This document shows, in pieces, positions 1 through 6,747 of a DNA stretch of 64,000 nucleotides. The stretch lies in the NCBI RefSeq assembly GCF_014192275.1, contig NZ_JACHXR010000001.1, positions 1 to 64,000 on the forward strand, written 5' to 3'. The stretch's first letter is position 1, and every line of letters starts with the position of its first letter. A program made the position numbers and the translations under genes. The DNA is from Halomonas stenophila. Lineage in GTDB: Bacteria > Pseudomonadota > Gammaproteobacteria > Pseudomonadales > Halomonadaceae. A model generated the notes under the pieces. That model was not told the origin of the DNA and made no database searches. It worked only from the letters and a program-made list of their open reading frames with translations.

Positions 1-93
1 GTAGAGCGTGACATCAACTGCAACCGGCATCCCTGAGGTAGAACACCCCAACATCGTAACAGCCTAATTTATGACACAGTAGTACTAGGCTTT

Positions 94-225
94 GTACGAA
101 AACTGCCTGCGCTTGCCCATACGGCGTTAAAAATCGGCTCAAAGTACTCATTTACACCTCGTAAACTCCATCTTTTCGCCGATTTTTGCCTTGTCTGGCC
201 ATCGCTCGCCGACTTTTCGTAAAAA
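94..225. repeat. Intergenic palindromic repeat, family A, short copy
   Basis: The element has an 8-bp perfect terminal inverted repeat (TACGAAAA at 95-102, TTTTCGTA at 214-221) and an inner 10-bp inverted repeat (AAAAATCGGC at 129-138, GCCGATTTTT at 178-187). The same core, with the segment around ACTCATTTAC and CGTAAACTCC, recurs at 4695-4939. It carries no credible ORF. Bases 1-93 and 226-375 show nothing else I can assign. Confidence 0.8.
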
Positions 226-375
226 ACCTGGCGCCGAGGGATCGGCGGGGGCGCAGGCCCATAAGAAAATTGCATGCCGGGGGATAAGGCGCCGGCTCTA
301 CTCGTGCGGCGGCGCGCCCGTCACCATGCCAGCGATCGTCAGCGTGATGACCGAAGCCACACGAGGAAGCCCGAG

Positions 376-1509
376 ATGCCCACCCGCCATGCGTTCGTCG
401 TTCATGAGCAGCCCCCTTCGATCGTCCTCGACGACGGGAAGCACTCACGGGAGATCAGCCCGCTGTGGCTGCGCGAACGGACCCAGGCGCCCGACCAGCT
501 GGAGCCGTTGACCCGGCAGCGTCTGTTCGATTCCCACGCCATCGATACGGCGCTGACGCTCGATAGTGCGACCCGGCTCGACGAGCACCATGTGGTGCTC
601 GCGTTCAGCGATGGCCATCGCGAGACCTATGATCTTCGCGTGCTGGCCGGCGAGCTCGACGGTGCCACGATCTTTCCCGCCGCCGAGCCCTGGGACGCCA
701 GCCTGGATCGGCAGCGAGTGCGCTTCGACTGGCGGCGGGTGCGCGAGGAGCCGGCCTACTTCCGGGCCTCGCTGGAGGCCTACCTGCGCTACGGCTACCT
801 CGTGCTCTACGGCGTGCCCACCGACCCCGAGCGCATCCTCCAGGTCGGCGGCCACTACGGCTACGTCAAGGAGACCAACTTCGGCCGCTACTTCGAGGTC
901 TACTCGCGGCCCAGCGGCAATGACCTGGCCTATCGTAGCGTGGCGCTCGGCCCGCATACCGACAACCCGTATCGCAACCCGGTGCCGGGCATCCAGTTGC
1001 TGCACTGCCTGGTCAACGAGACCAGCGGGGGGCTCTCGACGCTGGTCGACAGCCTCAAGGTGCTCGAGCGGCTGCGCCACGAGACCCCCGACGGCTACGC
1101 GTTGCTCAAGACCATGCCGGTGCGCTTCCGCTTCGTCGATGCCGGGACCCAGCTGGTCACGCATCGCACCATGATCCAGACCGATGACGACGGCCATCCG
1201 ACCGGGGTCCACTACAGCCCGCGCCTGGATGCCCTGCCGCTGCTCTGCGACGCCAAGACGCGCCTGTTCCATCGCGCGCGCCAGCGGCTCGGCGAGCTGT
1301 TCACGGACCCGACCTACGAGGTGCGTTTCGCCCTCGACGCCGGCGAGCTGCTGCTGTTCGACAACAGCCGCGTGTTGCACGGACGCACCCGCTACGATAC
1401 CCGCGAGGGGCATCGCCATCTGCAGGGCTGCTACCTCGACAGCGACGGCCCGCGCGAGCGCTTCGCGAGCCTGCTGAAACATCGTGATTCGATCGAGGAG
1501 GTCGCCTGA
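376..1509 (+). CDS. tmpA: 2-oxoglutarate/Fe(II) dioxygenase, TmpA-like (2-trimethylaminoethylphosphonate hydroxylase candidate)
   Basis: This is a 377-residue TauD/TfdA-fold protein of the gamma-butyrobetaine hydroxylase branch. The iron ligands are visible as H194-x-D196 (LGPHTDNPY) and H335 (VLHGRTRY), with R347 as the likely 2-oxoglutarate anchor. The start is the ATG preceded by GAGGAAG; a longer in-frame ORF upstream lacks support. The stop overlaps the start of an HD-domain oxygenase by one base. This oxygenase/HD-oxygenase pairing is known for TmpA-TmpB and PhnY-PhnZ, which oxidise organophosphonates. The gamma-butyrobetaine-hydroxylase-like sequence favours TmpA, which would yield hydroxylated trimethylaminoethylphosphonate and, through TmpB, glycine betaine plus phosphate. 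Oddity: the N-terminal domain has WLRERT where relatives carry zinc-binding cysteines, so that zinc site is absent. Alternative: a carnitine-pathway hydroxylase, which the HD neighbour makes less likely. Confidence 0.72.
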   Translation: MPTRHAFVVHEQPPSIVLDDGKHSREISPLWLRERTQAPDQLEPLTRQRLFDSHAIDTALTLDSATRLDEHHVVLAFSDGHRETYDLRVLAGELDGATIFPAAEPWDASLDRQRVRFDWRRVREEPAYFRASLEAYLRYGYLVLYGVPTDPERILQVGGHYGYVKETNFGRYFEVYSRPSGNDLAYRSVALGPHTDNPYRNPVPGIQLLHCLVNETSGGLSTLVDSLKVLERLRHETPDGYALLKTMPVRFRFVDAGTQLVTHRTMIQTDDDGHPTGVHYSPRLDALPLLCDAKTRLFHRARQRLGELFTDPTYEVRFALDAGELLLFDNSRVLHGRTRYDTREGHRHLQGCYLDSDGPRERFASLLKHRDSIEEVA

Positions 1510-2096
1510 TGGAACAGGTCGCGTTCCGACAGATGAAGGAGGGCACCCGGGAAGAGTACGTTTTTCTCGAGCGCCTGGAAGACCAGTTCAACCAGGGCCT
1601 GGTGGATCGCCTCCTGCAGGCGCTGCGCCATCTGGAGCACGGCCTGAGCGGCTACCGGGTCTCGCGGCTGGAGCATTCGCTGCAGTCGGCCGCCCGCGCC
1701 GAGGCCGACGGCGCCGACGAGGACATGATCATCGGCGCCCTGCTGCACGATCTCGGCGACGAGCTTGCGCCCTACAACCACTCCCAACTGGCCGCGGCGA
1801 TCATTCGCCCCTATGTGCGCGGCGAGGTCACCTGGGTGGTGCACCACCATGGCCTGTTCCAGACGTTCTACTATGCCCACCACTTCGGCGGCGACCCGAA
1901 CGAACGTGACCGCTATCGGGATCACCCCTGGTACCAGAGCTGCGTCGACTTCTGCGAGCGCTACGATCAGGCCGCCTTCGATCCAGCCTATCCGATGCCG
2001 CCGCTCGAACACTTCGAGCCGATGCTGCGTCGGGTGTTTTCGCGCCCGCCCTTCGACCCGGCGGTGATCGGCGAGGAGCACCCGCTGGAGCCATGA
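1509..2096 (+). CDS. tmpB: HD-domain mixed-valent diiron oxygenase, TmpB/PhnZ-like
   Basis: This is a 195-residue HD-domain protein. Metal ligands of the HD family are visible at H56 (RLEHSLQ), H80-D81 (LLHDLGD), H91 (YNHSQ), H112-H114 (VVHHHGLF) and D153 (ERYDQ). The length and ligand order match the PhnZ/TmpB oxygenases, which cleave the C-P bond of an alpha-hydroxyphosphonate to give a carboxylic acid and phosphate, rather than HD phosphohydrolases in general. It is translationally coupled to the dioxygenase (TGATG overlap), which would supply the hydroxylated substrate. If the substrate is trimethylaminoethylphosphonate, the product is glycine betaine, an osmoprotectant that would suit a halophile. 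The substrate is inference; the family assignment is firm. Confidence 0.75.
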   Translation: MEQVAFRQMKEGTREEYVFLERLEDQFNQGLVDRLLQALRHLEHGLSGYRVSRLEHSLQSAARAEADGADEDMIIGALLHDLGDELAPYNHSQLAAAIIRPYVRGEVTWVVHHHGLFQTFYYAHHFGGDPNERDRYRDHPWYQSCVDFCERYDQAAFDPAYPMPPLEHFEPMLRRVFSRPPFDPAVIGEEHPLEP

Positions 2097-2099
2097 CGG

Positions 2100-2122
2100 G
2101 CCTGCAATGGCCTGATGCAGGC
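2100..2122. terminator. Hairpin between convergent genes
   Basis: GCCTGCA and TGCAGGC form a perfect 7-bp stem with a 9-base loop just after the tmpB stop and before the convergent LysR stop. There is no clear T-tract, so it is only a candidate bidirectional terminator. Confidence 0.4.
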
Positions 2123-2183
2123 GCCCCTGCCTGGCGCTCGCGACATCGGCATCGCCCAACCCCTGGCATACGCTTCGATGTTG

Positions 2184-3104
2184 TCAGGCGCGGGAAGCTA
2201 TTTCTTGCTGATGGACGGCGTCGATCAGCCAGTCGCCGATCGGCTGGATAACCGCGCTGCGATGATGCTTGACGCTGAGCCAGTAGCCATAGTCCTTGCG
2301 CGTCACGCGGGGGCCCAGGGCGATCAGCTGACCGCTCGCCAGGTAGTCCTTGACCAGCGGCGACCAGCCCAGCGCCACCCCCTGGCCGGCCAGCGCGGCG
2401 TTCAGCAGCAGGGCATAGTTGTGGTAGGCGAAGACGTCGTCACTCGGCACCAGGCTCAGCCCGGCATGCTGGCACCACTGGGTCCAGTCGAGCCAGCGCG
2501 GATCCTTGATGTCCTGGTGCAGCAGCGAGAGTTGCGTCAGATGCGATGCCGTCAGGGTGTCCGCCAGGCCATGCTCGCTCGCATAGTCGGGACGGCACAC
2601 GGGAAAGACCGCCTCGCTGGCCACCAGCCGCCCCGCGTCCTGCGGCATGTAGGGGCCGAAGCGGATGGCGATGTCGGCGGCCTGTCGTTCCGGGTCGTCG
2701 GCACGGTCGATGGGCATCAGCTTGAACGTGAAGTCCGGGAAGGCCCGTTTGAGCGCCGGCAGCTGCGGCAGCAGCCAGAGGTGCGTGAAGCCCGAGCCGG
2801 CGGCGATCGTCACCGAGGGCGAGGGCCGTTGGCCATGGTGAATCAGTCGCTCGCAGGCATCGCGAATCTCCTTGAGATTGGGCGAGATGTCCCGAAAGAA
2901 GCGTTCGCCCTGGACCGTCAGCGTCAGGCGGGATCCCTGTCGATCGAACACCGGTAGGCCCAGCCGTTCCTCCAGGGTCCGGATACGCTGCGAGATGGTT
3001 GGTTGTGTCGTGCGCTCCTCCTCGGCGGCGGCCGTCATGGAGCCCAGCCGCACCGTGGCCTCGAAGGCGACCAGGGATTGCAGGGAAGGGAGTCTGTGGT
3101 TCAT
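2184..3104 (-). CDS. LysR-family transcriptional regulator (GcvA-like)
   Basis: This 306-residue LysR-type regulator has an N-terminal winged HTH (residues about 1-65, with GSMTAAAEEERTTQPTISQ and RIRTLEERLG) and a periplasmic-binding-like effector domain (about 95-300, with the ADIAIRFG motif typical of the GcvA/TrpI branch). The start is the ATG giving MNHRLPSLQSL, the usual N-terminus of this branch; the ORF extends upstream but that part is low-quality sequence. It is convergent with tmpAB and 121 bp from the aldo/keto reductase, which lies upstream on the same strand. Whether it controls tmpAB cannot be decided from sequence; a LysR gene next to a phosphonate operon is common enough to make that plausible. 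Confidence 0.85.
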   Translation of the reverse strand: MNHRLPSLQSLVAFEATVRLGSMTAAAEEERTTQPTISQRIRTLEERLGLPVFDRQGSRLTLTVQGERFFRDISPNLKEIRDACERLIHHGQRPSPSVTIAAGSGFTHLWLLPQLPALKRAFPDFTFKLMPIDRADDPERQAADIAIRFGPYMPQDAGRLVASEAVFPVCRPDYASEHGLADTLTASHLTQLSLLHQDIKDPRWLDWTQWCQHAGLSLVPSDDVFAYHNYALLLNAALAGQGVALGWSPLVKDYLASGQLIALGPRVTRKDYGYWLSVKHHRSAVIQPIGDWLIDAVHQQEIASRA

Positions 3105-3225
3105 CGGGGCGATCGTTGGCCTGCGGAGCGTGGAGGAGGTATCGACAACGCCGTGGAGCGATAGCGTCGTACGCGTCCAAGGATTATCGCCAGGCGAGCG
3201 GGGGGAACGCCATAGCGCGCGCCCC

Positions 3226-4110
3226 CTAGACGATATCCAGCGGCGCCTTGCGCGTCGGCGCCGGGAAGGCGGCCTCGAGCCGGGCCAGGGCGTCATCGTC
3301 CAGGGTCACGTCGAGGGCGTCGGCGTTGTCGCGGACGTGGTCGGGCTGCACCGCCTTGGGGATGGCGATCAGATCGCGCGCTCCGTCGAGGGGCCTCACC
3401 GCCCAGGCCAGCAGCAACTGGGCCGGGGTCAGGTCGCGCTCGGCGGCCACCGCCTGCACCTCCGGATGGTCGAGCAACCGCCGGCGCAGCCGACCGGCCT
3501 GGGCCAGGGGGCAGTAGCCCATCAGCGGCATGCCGTGGTCGCGCTGCCAGGGGCGCAGGGCGTGCTCGATGCCCCGCGAGCCCAGGTGGTAGAGCACCTG
3601 GTTGACGGCACAGTCATTCCCTCCGGGCGTGGCCCGCAGGGCGTCCATGTCGTCCACGTCGAAGTTGGAGACGCCGAACCGGCGGATCTTGCCGGCCGCG
3701 CGCAGCCGCTCGAAGGCCTCCAGGGTCTCGTCCAGGGGAATGCCCCCGGGCCAGTGCAGCAGGTAGAGGTCGAGGTGGTCGGTGCCGAGCCGCCGCAGGC
3801 TCGCCTCGCAGGCGGCGATCGCGGTGTCACGACCGGCATTCCAGGGATATGCCTTGGAGACCAGGAAGGCGTCCTCGCGGCGCCCCGCCAGGGCCTCGCC
3901 GACCACTTCCTCGGCGCCGCCATCGCCGTACATCTCGGCGGTGTCGATCAGCCGCAGGCCGCGCTCCAGGCCCTGCTGGAGGGCGCGCACCTCGTCGCCC
4001 CGGGGGGCGAGGCCCTCGCCCATGAACCAGGTGCCCTGGCCGATGGCGGGCAGCTCGATGGCGGGTTCATGGCCGGTGGCGGCCAGGGTGACACGGGGTG
4101 GGATCGTCAT
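3226..4110 (-). CDS. Aldo/keto reductase
   Basis: This 294-residue (beta/alpha)8 oxidoreductase shows the complete catalytic tetrad: D56 and Y61 (LIDTAEMYG), K86 (LVSKAYP) and H119 (LYLLHWPG). The NADPH-binding C-terminal segment AIPKAVQPDHVRDN is present. Proteins of this type reduce aldehydes and ketones such as methylglyoxal; the substrate is not predictable here. It is followed on the same strand by the LysR gene and is divergent from osmC, with 154 bp between the two starts. That interval holds an AT-rich stretch around 4136-4152 suited to promoters. Confidence 0.9.
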   Translation of the reverse strand: MTIPPRVTLAATGHEPAIELPAIGQGTWFMGEGLAPRGDEVRALQQGLERGLRLIDTAEMYGDGGAEEVVGEALAGRREDAFLVSKAYPWNAGRDTAIAACEASLRRLGTDHLDLYLLHWPGGIPLDETLEAFERLRAAGKIRRFGVSNFDVDDMDALRATPGGNDCAVNQVLYHLGSRGIEHALRPWQRDHGMPLMGYCPLAQAGRLRRRLLDHPEVQAVAAERDLTPAQLLLAWAVRPLDGARDLIAIPKAVQPDHVRDNADALDVTLDDDALARLEAAFPAPTRKAPLDIV

Positions 4111-4264
4111 GACGCCTCCTTTCGGTGTTTGTGGAAGTGTTTTCCATATATATTGGGATCAGGCTGGCCGGGATGCAATGCGGTCTTGTGTCCCGGGGAG
4201 ATCAACCGCATGGTCTATCGTGTAGGAGCAAGGCTTCGACCCACCCAACGATCGAGGAGACGAC

Positions 4265-4696
4265 ATGAGCATCAAGAAGAACGGAAGCGCCGTCTGGCAG
4301 GGCGGTCTCAAGGATGGCCGGGGCACGGTCTCCACCCAGAGCGGCGTGCTCAGCGACGTGCCTTACAGCTTCGCCAAGCGCTTCGAGGGCGAGGCCGGCT
4401 CCAATCCCGAGGAGCTGATCGGGGCCGCCCATGCCAGCTGCTACTCCATGGCGCTGTCCATGATCCTCGGCGAGGCGGGCTTCACCCCCGAGCGCATCGC
4501 CACCCAGGCCACGGTCTCCCTGGAGGAAGTCGAGGGCGGCTTCGGCATCACGGCGATTCACCTGGATACCCGGGCCAGCGTGCCCGGCGCCGACGAGGCG
4601 GCCTTCCAGGACGCCGCCAACAAGGCCAAGGAGGGGTGCCCGGTCTCCAAGCTGTTCAATGCCGAGATCAGCCTGGACGCCAAGCTGGAGGGCTAA
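4265..4696 (+). CDS. osmC: OsmC-family organic hydroperoxide reductase
   Basis: This 143-residue OsmC/Ohr-fold peroxiredoxin carries both redox cysteines: C59 in AAHASCYSMALS and C125 in KEGCPVSKLF. The spacing and N-terminus resemble OsmC proper rather than Ohr. It reduces organic and fatty-acid hydroperoxides at the expense of thiols in the cytosol and is often induced by osmotic stress or stationary phase. The ATG follows CGAGGAGACGAC, a good ribosome-binding site. The gene is monocistronic: its TAA stop coincides with the first bases of a palindromic repeat element. Confidence 0.92.
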   Translation: MSIKKNGSAVWQGGLKDGRGTVSTQSGVLSDVPYSFAKRFEGEAGSNPEELIGAAHASCYSMALSMILGEAGFTPERIATQATVSLEEVEGGFGITAIHLDTRASVPGADEAAFQDAANKAKEGCPVSKLFNAEISLDAKLEG

Positions 4697-4939
4697 AAAG
4701 TGTCTGCGCTCGGCTAGACGGCGTTAAAAATCGGCTCAAAGGACTCATTTACTCTCCGTAAACTCCGTCTTTTGACTCGCGGCCTCCGTGTCGCTCGCTC
4801 TGCGAGCAGCGGAACTGCCCAAATCGGCATTCCTTGCCGATTTGTCGCAGATTTTTGCCTTGTGACCCACACGGATGTGGGAAATGCGTGGGCCCGTAGG
4901 GAACGGGCCTAGCTCTAGCCTTCGCTCGACGACTTTTTA
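4695..4939. repeat. Intergenic palindromic repeat, family A, long copy
   Basis: This second copy of the 94-225 element shares ACGGCGTTAAAAATCGGCTC and the following CATTTAC / CGTAAACTCC / TCTTTT segment, and then GATTTTTGCCTTGTG. It carries roughly 95-100 additional bases between TCTTTT and GCAGATTTTTG. The ends form an inverted repeat (AAAAAGT at 4695-4701, ACTTTTT at 4932-4938). It starts on the osmC stop codon and so may act as its transcript end. The rest of 4940-5002 holds nothing recognisable. Confidence 0.8.
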
Positions 4940-5002
4940 GATATTGCTTGATATATGTCGCTGTATGACTCGCGAGGCCACCTTCGGGTGGCCTTCGCGC
5001 GT

Positions 5003-5680
5003 TCAGGGACGGCGCCGGGCGGCGTCCACCAGGGCGTGGATCAGGCGCTGCTGGGGACGGTTGAACACCAGCCACTCGGGATGCCACTGCACGCCGATCA
5101 GGAAGTCGTGATCGCGGGACTCGATGGCCTGCACCAGGCCGTCCCGGTCTCGGGCGACGATCGCGATGCCCTGGCCGGCCTCCTTCACCGCCTGGTGGTG
5201 CAGGCTGTTGATGCGGCACCAGGTGACCCGCAGGATGCGGTTCAACTGGCTGTCGCCGACGATGTCCACGGTCTTGCGGGGCAAGACGGTACGCCGCCTC
5301 TTGAGCCCCTCGTGGGTGGTATAGATATCCGGGTCCAGGGTGCCCCCCAGGTGGACGTTGATCAGCTGGGCCCCCCGGCAGATGCCGAGTACCGGCCGGC
5401 GCGCGGGGATGAAGCGTTCGAGCAGCTCGAGCTCCAACTGGTCGCGCTCGGGGTCGACCCGCACGTCGAGCTGCATCTCGCCGCCGTAGTGGTGGGCCTC
5501 GATGTCATCGCCGCCGCCGATGATCAGGCCATCGAGGGCCGTCGGCCGGGCGCGCGAAGGGGACAGCCGCAGGGGCCGGCCGCCGTGACGCCACACGGCG
5601 AACCAGTCGAACCACCAGGCGATCCGGCTCTTGCGATCCGAGGTAGTGATGCCGATCAGCGGACGCGGGTCTCGACTCAT
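5003..5680 (-). CDS. Class-I glutamine amidotransferase (gamma-glutamyl-GABA hydrolase family)
   Basis: This 225-residue GATase-1 protein has the catalytic triad C101 (LGICRGAQLINV), H200 and E202 (VQWHPEW). It belongs to the PuuD-like peptidase C26 group, which hydrolyses gamma-glutamyl amides. The start is the ATG giving MSRDPRPLIGITTS; it overlaps the stop of the amidoligase by four bases (ATGA), so the two are translationally coupled. In described amidoligase operons such a partner either supplies ammonia or trims a gamma-glutamyl intermediate. Polyamine catabolism genes of the puu type are absent, so the puuD role is unlikely. The actual substrate is unknown. Confidence 0.85.
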   Translation of the reverse strand: MSRDPRPLIGITTSDRKSRIAWWFDWFAVWRHGGRPLRLSPSRARPTALDGLIIGGGDDIEAHHYGGEMQLDVRVDPERDQLELELLERFIPARRPVLGICRGAQLINVHLGGTLDPDIYTTHEGLKRRRTVLPRKTVDIVGDSQLNRILRVTWCRINSLHHQAVKEAGQGIAIVARDRDGLVQAIESRDHDFLIGVQWHPEWLVFNRPQQRLIHALVDAARRRP

Positions 5681-6672
5681 GGACGACGGCTCCAGCGACA
5701 CAGGGCGGTCCACCAGCGGCGCGGAAGCGAAGGGCGGTGAAGGGCGAGGTACTGGGCGCCACGCTCGGCCAGGGTGGCCGGCGAGGTCGCCAGCACCTCC
5801 ACCTCGAGCCAGCGGTTCCACTCGGTGACGGCCCCCCAGCCGGTCTCCGACAGCTGGGCATTGGGCAGCCGGTAGTGGAAGGTGGGGCGTGGCTTGACCA
5901 GGGCGTCGCTCAGCAGTTCGTGGGGGTGCTCCGGGTGCAGGTAGGCGAACAGCGGCAGCAGGTCCAGCTCGCGGTTGCGGGTCGGGTTGTCCTCCAGGTA
6001 GTCGTCGATCAGGGTCTCCAGGTCGGGCGTGTAGCCCGGGTCCAGCACCTTGATGGCATAGGCCCGGGGGAAGGGGTTGGCATGGGGCAGCATCTCCCGG
6101 GTGATGTCCACCCGGATCTGTTCGCGCAGCCACTTCGCGGTGAGCAGGTAGGCCCGCAGGTAGGCCAGGATGTCCTCGACGGCCAGGCTCGACACCTCGG
6201 GATTGAGATGCAGGCCGAAGCCGTACAGCAGGCTGGCGTCAGTGCCCTTGGCGCCATGGTGGCGCAGCGCCTCGAACAGCGCGTCGAGCTCGTCGAGCTC
6301 GTCCCAGGGCACCGGCGGGCAGACGATCTCGGTGGGCACCAGGCCGGTGACCACGTCGCCGATCAGTTCCCGGGTTCGCGTGTGGAAGTCCTGGCGCATG
6401 CGCTCCCACTCGCTGTCCTGGTAGGCATCGGGATCGATGAGCCGGTTGTCGGGATGGGCATACTGGGTGTCCAGCTCGATGCCGAAGTCGCCCCAGCGGG
6501 CGCCCGTCACCTTGAGACGGTGGGCGCTGACCACTTCCAGCCGGCCGCCGAACAGCGACTGCACGAGGCTGGCCGTCTCGCGGGGAGGCATGCCAGCGAA
6601 CTCGATCTCGACGCCGACCCGGCGGCGGCGGCCATCGGCCTTGCAGGGCACGGGTGGCGGTTGGGGCGTCAT
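5677..6672 (-). CDS. Amidoligase family protein (COOH-NH2 ligase)
   Basis: This 331-residue protein resembles the Amidoligase_2 family, ATP-dependent COOH-NH2 ligases with a glutamine-synthetase-like fold. Metal-binding signatures are visible: E22 and E24 in VGVEIEFAG, H155-x-N157-x-E159 in GLHLNPEV, and a C-terminal arginine motif around 262-271 (PRPTFHYRLP). The start is the ATG with AGGATG upstream; the longer ORF would run into the promoter shared with the divergent channel gene. It forms a two-gene operon with the amidotransferase. Family members are thought to make peptide-like metabolites or modify proteins, but no product is known for this type. The substrate is not predictable from the sequence. 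Confidence 0.82.
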   Translation of the reverse strand: MTPQPPPVPCKADGRRRRVGVEIEFAGMPPRETASLVQSLFGGRLEVVSAHRLKVTGARWGDFGIELDTQYAHPDNRLIDPDAYQDSEWERMRQDFHTRTRELIGDVVTGLVPTEIVCPPVPWDELDELDALFEALRHHGAKGTDASLLYGFGLHLNPEVSSLAVEDILAYLRAYLLTAKWLREQIRVDITREMLPHANPFPRAYAIKVLDPGYTPDLETLIDDYLEDNPTRNRELDLLPLFAYLHPEHPHELLSDALVKPRPTFHYRLPNAQLSETGWGAVTEWNRWLEVEVLATSPATLAERGAQYLALHRPSLPRRWWTALCRWSRRP

Positions 6673-6747
6673 GTCGGCATCCTGTGGCACGTTCGTCGGC
6701 AGCCTAACACACTGCCGTTGGCGGACAGGATGCGGCAAGATGCCGGC

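Noticed and set aside
376..1509. Annotation of the dioxygenase as taurine dioxygenase (TauD), which would connect it to the taurine genes
   Set aside because: The sequence is of the gamma-butyrobetaine-hydroxylase type and is coupled to an HD oxygenase, which indicates phosphonate chemistry.
5003..6672. Interpretation of the amidotransferase as PuuD of a putrescine pathway
   Set aside because: No puuA, puuB or puuC genes are nearby and the coupled partner is an amidoligase.
5737..6747. Long in-frame plus-strand extension upstream of the MscS-type channel
   Set aside because: It runs antisense through the amidoligase, which has clear family motifs, and has no features of its own.
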